Shown: one piece after another, positions 58,645 to 64,000 of the stretch
Position numbering within the stretch: the first letter of the stretch is position 1
Layout: each line of letters opens with the position of its first letter
Assembly (NCBI GenBank): GCA_905235525.1
Contig: CAJOLW010000006.1
Coordinates: forward strand, 21,080 to 85,079
Direction: 5' to 3'
Source: an uncultured Bacteroidaceae bacterium
GTDB taxonomy: Bacteria; Bacteroidota; Bacteroidia; Bacteroidales; Bacteroidaceae
DNA: 64,000 nucleotides
Position numbers and translations under genes: made by a program
The notes under the pieces: generated by a model
Seen by the model: the letters and a program-made list of their open reading frames with translations, nothing else
Databases searched by the model: none
Told to the model about the DNA's origin: nothing

Positions 58645-60786
58645 CTACCCCATTTCTCCTATCCACTTGCTCAACCATCTTCCTATGCGGGTAGAGCCTG
58701 AAGTGGTTTCGTAGTGGTGGGGGGCAGTGAAGGCGTGTATTTCGTTGTTTTCCTCTTGCTGGTCAGGGTAGATGAGCATGAGGCTATTGTCGGCAAAATC
58801 GGTTTGGAGTTGGTGGGGCAGTTTAGCAAAGGAACTCTGGTAGGAGATGCTGCCTTTGCGTGCTGTGACAACGACCAACAGATGGTCTGGGTTGAGTTCG
58901 TGGCGGAGGGCTGGGAAGTCGTTCCACGAATCAAGTATTTCGTAGTCATCGCGCACACTCTTGTGGCGGTCGCGCATATAGCGCATGATGAGGTTGCCTG
59001 TGGCTTCGGTGGCGTAGAAGTCCATTTGACAGCCGAGGTCTTCTGCCATACGGGCAATACGGTTAATCCAACGGTAGAATCCTTTTTCGTACTCAGCCTT
59101 CTCTGGTACTGCCACCACAATCTTTCGGATGGTGTTGGCAGGGATGTGCATGCTGACGATGATGAGTTGGCGTGACATGTTGTCGATGAGTCCTTGTGCA
59201 AAGAGTCCGAGGAAAGAGTCTCCTTCGTGGCGTTTGCGGTGCAAGCCAATGAGCAATTCGCTGGCATCATTCTCGCGCAGAGCATGGATGGTGGCAGTGA
59301 CGAAATTGACAGCCAGACGGGTCTGTGTCTGCATGGGCACATCGGCAGCAGAGGCAAGTCTTGTTGCCATGTCCAGACATTCGCGGCTATGTGCCTGTGT
59401 CTTGTTACTCAGGTCGGCATCGTTGATGATGTTCAGGCAGATGAGTCCACGGTTCAGTTGACGGTTACGCATCATGAAGGCGGTGGACATCAGTGTGCGG
59501 ATATTGCTGGGCTCATTGACGGGAATGAGTATCTTCTCATCGTCGAGCGCGGTACTGTCTCGTCGCTGCTTTTTGTCGGTTCCGTTTGCTTCCACCTTGA
59601 GTTTCTTGGCTGCCTGGTCGGTGGCGATGGAGGAGATGATGCAAGAGATGAGAATCATCATGACCACACCATCAAGCACGGCGCTGTTCATCAGGGGTAC
59701 ACCTGGAGACACTTCGAGGTTGACACCCACCATCACCATTGCCAAGGCACCGGCAGCATGGGCTTCGGTGAGACCGAACATCATCACACCTTCTGTGCGT
59801 GTCATGTGGAAGAGTTTGCGACTGATGAGGGCTGCCAGGTATTTGGAGAGGGTGCCTGCCACCACCATGATGAGCACCACCACGGCGGCTTTACCCTCGT
59901 GAAACATCGGGGCAACATTGACCAACATGCCCACACCAATCAGGAAGTAGGGGATGAAGAGGGCATTGCCGATAAACTCAATACGGTTCATCAATGGGGA
60001 AGTGTTGGGCACAAAACGGTTGAGCACCAATCCCGCCAAGAAGGCTCCGAAGATGCCTTCGAGTCCGCAGAACTCAGCGGTGGCGGCTGCAAGGAACACC
60101 ACGGAAAGCGTGAAAGTGAACTGTATGACAGGGTCGCTGAACTTGCGGAAGAACACACGGATGAGGCGTGGCAGCAGGAAAAACATGCCGAAGATGAAAA
60201 GAGCGAACTTCAAGGCGAAGAATGCCCAAAACCAAAAATCGCCCGTCCCTTTGATGGTACCCGAGATGCCTGCTAAAAAGAGCAAGGCGGAGAGTAGTGC
60301 CACCATCGTGGCGGCAATGGAGATCGTGACGGCGGGTGACTTGCTCAGTCCGTAACGTCCCACAATGGGGTATGCAACCAATGTGTGGGAGGCTAAGATA
60401 CATGCCAAAAGGAGAGAGGCGGGAAGACTGTAGTCAAGGAAATAATAACCGGCTAAGAATCCGAAGGCAAAAGGAATGACGGTGGTGATGAAACCAAAGG
60501 TGAAACCCTTGACGCGGTTTTGCTTCAGGTTTTGCAAATCCATTTCCAGACCTGCCAAAAACATGATGAAATAGATGCCGACCTTGCCGAAAAGTTCGAA
60601 GGAGGCGTCGCGTGCCAGCAGATTGAAGCCATGTTCACCTATCAACACACCTGCCAGAATCATTCCGATGAGATGCGGAATGCGTAGTTTGCTGAAGATC
60701 ATCGGGGCAAACAATATCACACAAAGCACGAGGAAGAAAATCCACGTCGGGTCGGTGATGGGCAGATATGTGGTAATTGCGTCCAA
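58645..60786 (-). CDS. Kef-type cation:proton antiporter with C-terminal UspA-like domain
   Basis: 713 aa. CPA2 antiporter part with about 12-13 membrane helices (about 14-390): PHLIGMILAGVLIGEHGFNLL, FIMFLAGLEMDLQNLKQNRVKGFTF, LASHTLVAYPIVGRYGLSKSP and FGLTEAHAAGALAMVMVG. The cytosolic part (about 420-700) resembles universal stress protein folds rather than TrkA-N. It probably exchanges K+ or Na+ for H+. Its promoter on the minus strand is TAACTTTG at 60808-60801. Confidence 0.9.
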   Translation of the reverse strand: MDAITTYLPITDPTWIFFLVLCVILFAPMIFSKLRIPHLIGMILAGVLIGEHGFNLLARDASFELFGKVGIYFIMFLAGLEMDLQNLKQNRVKGFTFGFITTVIPFAFGFLAGYYFLDYSLPASLLLACILASHTLVAYPIVGRYGLSKSPAVTISIAATMVALLSALLFLAGISGTIKGTGDFWFWAFFALKFALFIFGMFFLLPRLIRVFFRKFSDPVIQFTFTLSVVFLAAATAEFCGLEGIFGAFLAGLVLNRFVPNTSPLMNRIEFIGNALFIPYFLIGVGMLVNVAPMFHEGKAAVVVLIMVVAGTLSKYLAALISRKLFHMTRTEGVMMFGLTEAHAAGALAMVMVGVNLEVSPGVPLMNSAVLDGVVMMILISCIISSIATDQAAKKLKVEANGTDKKQRRDSTALDDEKILIPVNEPSNIRTLMSTAFMMRNRQLNRGLICLNIINDADLSNKTQAHSRECLDMATRLASAADVPMQTQTRLAVNFVTATIHALRENDASELLIGLHRKRHEGDSFLGLFAQGLIDNMSRQLIIVSMHIPANTIRKIVVAVPEKAEYEKGFYRWINRIARMAEDLGCQMDFYATEATGNLIMRYMRDRHKSVRDDYEILDSWNDFPALRHELNPDHLLVVVTARKGSISYQSSFAKLPHQLQTDFADNSLMLIYPDQQEENNEIHAFTAPHHYETTSGSTRIGRWLSKWIGEMG

Positions 60787-60800
60787 AATGAAAATTTTTG

Positions 60801-60808
60801 CAAAGTTA
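60801..60808 (-). promoter_or_regulatory. -7 box of antiporter gene
   Basis: Minus-strand TAACTTTG, 14 nt before the ATG at 60786. Confidence 0.55.
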
Positions 60809-60923
60809 ATGAAAAAGTTAAAAACTAAAAACTAAAAGTGAAAAGTAATGGTATCTTTAGTTAATATGAGGGCTTTGATACTTAAACTTTTAGTTTTTAG
60901 TTTTTAGTTTTTAACTTTTTTCC
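60809..60923. repeat. 7-nt repeat fold-back (ACTAAAA class) between divergent promoters of antiporter and asd
   Basis: Left arm GTTAAAA-ACTAAAA-ACTAAAA-GTGAAAA (about 60817-60845). Right arm ACTTTTA-GTTTTTA-GTTTTTA-GTTTTTA-ACTTTTT (about 60885-60920). Outward-facing -7 boxes lie just outside each arm (60801-60808 minus, 60924-60931 plus). Same plan as the dgt-dut element. Confidence 0.8.
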
Positions 60924-60931
60924 TAACTTTG
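60924..60931 (+). promoter_or_regulatory. -7 box of asd promoter
   Basis: TAACTTTG, 49 nt before ATG 60981; TTTT at 60901-60904 at the -33 position. Confidence 0.6.
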
Positions 60932-60980
60932 CAGCGTTTTTAGCGAAATCGCAATAATAATCAATAAATAAGGTAATAAG

Positions 60981-61991
60981 ATGAAAGTAGCAATCGTCGG
61001 TGCCAGTGGTGCCGTAGGACAGGAATTCCTTCGTGTTCTTGATGAGAGAAATTTCCCAATTGACGAACTCGTGCTTTTCGGCTCTACTCGTAGTGCCGGA
61101 AGGAAATATACGTTCCGTGGCAAGGAGTATGAAGTGCAACTTCTGAAGCACGGCGATGACTTCAAGGGTGTTGATATCGCCTTTACGTCGGCTGGTGCAG
61201 GCACTTCGAAGGAGTTTGCTGAGGACATTACCAAGTTTGGTGCCGTGATGATTGACAACTCCAGTGCTTTCCGCATGGACGAAGATGTGCCATTGGTGGT
61301 GCCTGAATGCAATGCTGCCGATGCGCTGAATCGTCCTCGTGGCATTATCGCCAACCCGAACTGCACGACAATCATGATGGTGGTGGTGCTTCAGCCTATT
61401 GAGAAACTGAGTCACATCCAGCGTATTCATGTGGCAAGTTATCAGAGTGCTTCTGGTGCTGGTGCAGCCGCTATGGCTGAGTTGCAGCAGCAGTATAAGG
61501 AGTTGGTGGAAGGCAAGGAGCCTACTGTGAACAAGTTCGCTTATCAGTTGGCTTACAACGTGATTCCTCAGATTGATGTGTTCCAGGATAATGGCTACAC
61601 GAAGGAGGAGATGAAGATGTTCAACGAGACGCGCAAAATCATGCACACTGATGCTAAGTGCTCTGCCATGTGTGTACGCATCTCTTCTCTCCGTGCTCAT
61701 AGCGAGGCTGTATGGGTGGAGACTGAGAAACCTGTCAGCGTGGAGGACGCACAGAAGGCTATCGCTGCTGCTGAGGGCGTGACGCTTATTGACGATCCGA
61801 AGAATCAGAAGTATCCTATGCCTCTCTTCACGGCAGGCAAGGACGATGTCTATGTAGGTCGTGTGCGCAAGGATCTTGCAAACGAGAACGGTCTCACCTT
61901 CTGGCTCTCTGGTGACCAGATTAAGAAAGGTGCAGCCTTGAATGCTGTGCAGATTGCCGAGTACCTGATTAAGGTTGGCAATGTGAAATAA
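60981..61991 (+). CDS. asd: aspartate-semialdehyde dehydrogenase
   Basis: 336 aa. NADP loop [36 protein letters not shown], the catalytic Cys in NPNCTT, and the substrate-binding segment [18 protein letters not shown]. It converts aspartyl phosphate to the semialdehyde for lysine/DAP, threonine and methionine. dapB and ddh, which act later, are elsewhere in the window. Its 3' end is 5 nt from triad C. Confidence 0.96.
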   Translation: MKVAIVGASGAVGQEFLRVLDERNFPIDELVLFGSTRSAGRKYTFRGKEYEVQLLKHGDDFKGVDIAFTSAGAGTSKEFAEDITKFGAVMIDNSSAFRMDEDVPLVVPECNAADALNRPRGIIANPNCTTIMMVVVLQPIEKLSHIQRIHVASYQSASGAGAAAMAELQQQYKELVEGKEPTVNKFAYQLAYNVIPQIDVFQDNGYTKEEMKMFNETRKIMHTDAKCSAMCVRISSLRAHSEAVWVETEKPVSVEDAQKAIAAAEGVTLIDDPKNQKYPMPLFTAGKDDVYVGRVRKDLANENGLTFWLSGDQIKKGAALNAVQIAEYLIKVGNVK

Positions 61992-61996
61992 AAGGG

Positions 61997-62059
61997 TGTA
62001 CCCCTCGGGTACGAAACAGCGTAGCCCTCGAGTACGACGATGCGTACCCGAGGGCTACG
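61997..62059 (+). repeat. Triad C: three 17-nt near-palindromes at 23-nt pitch, then T6
   Basis: Units 61997-62013 (TGTACCCCTCGGGTACG), 62020-62036 (CGTAGCCCTCGAGTACG) and 62043-62059 (CGTACCCGAGGGCTACG), 6-nt spacers. Units 1 and 2 have the same direction, unit 3 is inverted, and T6 follows at 62060-62065. Unit 2 pairs with unit 3 over 16 of 17 positions with a 6-nt loop, so it looks like the terminator of asd, with unit 1 as a competing arm. Same family as triad A. Confidence 0.88.
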
Positions 62060-62119
62060 TTTTTTATTTGATATGGTCAGAACGGAGAAAGTGGCTCCGT
62101 CACACACCATGTACTCACC

Positions 62120-62740
62120 CTAATGCCATGACGTGTCCAAATCAATTTGGTACTTGTAGAGGCGCGCCAGTTTGATGTCGAAGATGAGGGTGGAGTAATC
62201 GGGAACCAGACTGGATGGATTCACCTTGGGATTGTAGCCCAGATAGTAAGGGATGACAACCTTCCAGCGGTCACCTTCTACCATGTTCATCAAGGCTGTG
62301 GCAAAACCGGTGACGATATTGTTGGCAGCCGGCATGAGTTTGGGCACGTCCGTCTCCTCGTTGAAGGTGTAGGTGCTGTAACTCTTGTCGAAGACATTAC
62401 CCTGTGCGTATGACATGGAAGGAATCAAGCGACCCATGTAATGAACACGAACAGAATCGTTCTGCTCTGGATGATTTTCACCTGTTCCATTCTCCAACTT
62501 CTGCACATAGATGTAGCAGTTGTTGTTCAGGTCTGGGCGTGGTTCCCGTGTGTTGAGGTTGTAAGCAATGATTTTTGTCCAACCATCACGTCCTGCATCG
62601 GCAAGTGAAGCGATGGAATCGACATAATGCTGATTCCTTGCCTGCCAGTTGTCATACTCGTCCACCTCGTCCTTCTCACTGCAAGATGCGAGAAAAAGCA
62701 AGGCGAGCATTGGTAATATGTAGAGAACTTTTTTCATCAT
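62120..62740 (-). CDS. FKBP-type peptidyl-prolyl isomerase lipoprotein
   Basis: 206 aa. Lipobox FLASC (Cys about 20), then FKBP-like part: VRVHYMGRLIPSM (VHYTGRL motif), GNVFDKSYSTYTFN (FDSS-like), IVTGFATALMNMVEGDRWKVVIPYYLGY (GW-AL-M-G motif) and STLIFDIKL. A periplasmic-side prolyl isomerase or chaperone. A second Met at residue 2 is an equal start. The start overlaps the glyS stop by 4 nt, so both are cotranscribed. Confidence 0.88.
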   Translation of the reverse strand: MMKKVLYILPMLALLFLASCSEKDEVDEYDNWQARNQHYVDSIASLADAGRDGWTKIIAYNLNTREPRPDLNNNCYIYVQKLENGTGENHPEQNDSVRVHYMGRLIPSMSYAQGNVFDKSYSTYTFNEETDVPKLMPAANNIVTGFATALMNMVEGDRWKVVIPYYLGYNPKVNPSSLVPDYSTLIFDIKLARLYKYQIDLDTSWH

Positions 62741-64000
62741 TTGAGATTCTTGAGCAGGCTGGTGATGGTCACTTGGTCTTCGATGATGCCACGCAGGTCG
62801 GAGATGTTGACACGCTCCTGCTTCATGGTGTCGCGATAGCGTAAAGTGACGGTGTTGTCTTCCAGCGTCTGGTTATCGACAGTCACGCAGAATGGAGTAC
62901 CGATGGCATCCTGACGACGGTAGCGCTTACCAATTTGATCCTTCTCCTCATACTTGCAGTTGAAGTGGAACTTCAGTCCGTCGATAATCTCACGAGCCTT
63001 CTCTGGCAGACCATCTTTCTTGGTGAGTGGGAATACAGCCAACTTGACAGGCGCCAATGCGGCAGGCAGACGCAGCACCACACGGGTGTCGCCACCTTCC
63101 AGTTGCTCTTCGCAGTAACTGTGGCACATCACAGAGAGGAACATACGATCCACACCGATGGAAGTCTCTATCACGTATGGAGTGTATGAAGTGTTGTCCT
63201 CTGGGTCGAAATACTCAATCTTCTTGCCGCTGTACTTGGCATGCTGAGAGAGGTCGAAGTTCGTGCGAGAGTGAATGCCCTCCACCTCCTTAAATCCGAA
63301 TGGCATCTTGAATTCCACGTCGGTGGCAGCGTTGGCATAGTGAGCCAACTTGTCGTGGTCGTGGAAACGGTAGTTCTCGGCACCGAAGCCCAATGCCTGA
63401 TGCCAAGCCATACGACGCTTCTTCCACTCCTCAAACCACTGGAGTTCGGTGCCAGGCTTTACGAAGAACTGCATCTCCATCTGCTCGAACTCGCGCATGC
63501 GGAAGATGAACTGACGTGCCACAATCTCGTTGCGGAACGCCTTGCCAATCTGGGCGATACCGAAAGGAACCTTCATGCGGCCCGTCTTCTGCACGTTGAG
63601 GTAGTTGACAAAGATACCCTGAGCAGTCTCAGGACGGAGGTAGATGGTGCTTGCACCTTCTGCTGCTGCTCCCATCTCTGTCTTGAACATGAGGTTGAAC
63701 TGACGTACGTCTGTCCAGTTTCTTGTGCCACTGATGGGACAAACAATACCTTCGTCAAGGATGATCTGCTTCAAACCCTCCAAGTCGATGCCGCCTTCAG
63801 CGTTCATCACCTCTTGATAACGCTGGTGCAAGGCGTCACGCTTCGCCTGCTCCTCCAGCACACGGGCTGAAGTGGCACGATACTGCGCCTCGTCGAAACT
63901 ATCGCCAAAACGCTTGCGTGCCTTAGACACTTCCTTCTCAATCTTCTCGTCATACTTGGCAATCTGGTCCTCGATGAGCACATCGGCACGATAACGCTTC
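62737..64000 (-). CDS. glyS: glycyl-tRNA synthetase (class II, homodimeric), 5' part cut by the window edge
   Basis: The frame is open to the last base (KRYRADVLIEDQIAKY), so the N-terminal part, including motif 1's beginning, lies outside. Visible: GTRNWTDVRQFNLMF, STIYLRPETAQGIFVNYLNV (motif 2 area), PFGIAQIGKAFRNEI, MREFEQMEMQFFV, IETSIGVDRMFLSVM (motif 3) and a C-terminal anticodon domain (LAPVKLAVFPLTKKDG). This is the archaeal/eukaryal-type alpha2 GlyRS used in Bacteroidetes. The homodimeric form is often called glyQS or glyS. Confidence 0.95.
   Translation of the reverse strand, partial: KRYRADVLIEDQIAKYDEKIEKEVSKARKRFGDSFDEAQYRATSARVLEEQAKRDALHQRYQEVMNAEGGIDLEGLKQIILDEGIVCPISGTRNWTDVRQFNLMFKTEMGAAAEGASTIYLRPETAQGIFVNYLNVQKTGRMKVPFGIAQIGKAFRNEIVARQFIFRMREFEQMEMQFFVKPGTELQWFEEWKKRRMAWHQALGFGAENYRFHDHDKLAHYANAATDVEFKMPFGFKEVEGIHSRTNFDLSQHAKYSGKKIEYFDPEDNTSYTPYVIETSIGVDRMFLSVMCHSYCEEQLEGGDTRVVLRLPAALAPVKLAVFPLTKKDGLPEKAREIIDGLKFHFNCKYEEKDQIGKRYRRQDAIGTPFCVTVDNQTLEDNTVTLRYRDTMKQERVNISDLRGIIEDQVTITSLLKNLK

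Noticed and set aside
59194..60276. 360-codon plus-strand open frame
   Set aside because: Antisense to the Kef-type antiporter; His/Glu-rich composition typical of reversed membrane-protein codons.
1..64000. Prophage, insertion sequence, integron or defence island
   Set aside because: No transposase, integrase, phage structural or restriction genes are seen; gene order is that of core Bacteroidales operons.

Overview
The window is a chromosomal segment from a Bacteroidales bacterium, most likely Prevotellaceae. The evidence is gene content (DUF4835, DUF3098, DUF4292, DUF3127, DUF4419, a secD-secF fusion, a glsB/glsA glycine-lipid pair, an exported dipeptidyl peptidase IV), the near absence of Shine-Dalgarno sequences, and promoters of the Bacteroidetes type (TTTG, about 19-20 nt, TAnnTTTG). 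Several of these promoters match both boxes, for example before dnaN, HU, miaB and the CoA-transferase. No prophage, insertion sequence, CRISPR array, rRNA or defence island is visible. It is core genome with one short exopolysaccharide operon.

Layout. 1-5.2 kb: tail of a HAD phosphatase, exported flavodoxin, RidA, an esterase-like protein lacking the expected His, a membrane phosphoesterase and a sensor-kinase-like protein lacking its phospho-acceptor His. 5.3-13.2 kb (minus): two adjacent groups, DPP4-folK-queA-truB-uppP-DUF3098 and ftsX-miaB, with truB frameshifted. 13.4-20.7 kb: membrane proteins, HU, rhomboid protease, an EEP-family hydrolase and secDF. 20.8-32.8 kb: ddh, a lipoprotein, an SSB-tailed DUF3127 protein, dnaN, and a tightly overlapped run coaBC ... 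DUF4835-recN-protease-like TPR-TPR/HTH, with DUF4835 frameshifted. 33-39.3 kb: DUF4419, xth, an acetyl-CoA hydrolase/transferase and glycine-lipid synthesis. 39.5-43.8 kb: polysaccharide export (SLBB outer-membrane protein, chain-length protein, CpsB-type phosphatase), with two probable indels. 43.8-48.6 kb: dapB-lepB-wbqC, DUF2851, tRNA-Trp and tRNA-Arg. 48.8-64 kb: nucleoside kinase, BASS transporter, dgt and dut (divergent), an envelope operon (TPR, DUF4292, EnvC-like), CvfB, LolD, a Kef-type antiporter, asd, an FKBP and the 3' part of glyS.

The genes are mostly housekeeping: cell wall and lysine precursors (asd, dapB, ddh, uppP), envelope biogenesis (secDF, lepB, lolD, DUF4292, EnvC-like, ftsX), replication and repair (dnaN, recN, xth, dgt, dut) and tRNA modification (queA, truB, miaB).

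The most unusual signal is non-coding. (1) Three tail-to-tail intergenic regions (2383-2445, 48194-48256, 61997-62059) each hold three 17-nt near-palindromes at an exact 23-nt pitch. In one reading direction each has two direct copies, then an inverted copy, then a T tract. Two loci share a sequence family; the third has unrelated sequence but the same geometry. (2) Many loci carry degenerate repeats with a strict 7-nt period, often as large fold-backs. They occur in intergenic regions, around divergent promoters (a perfect 43-bp inverted repeat between dgt and dut) and inside or at the ends of genes (folK, truB, DUF4292, CvfB, LolD), where they lengthen proteins and make two genes overlap out of frame. 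I do not recognise either element as a named family.
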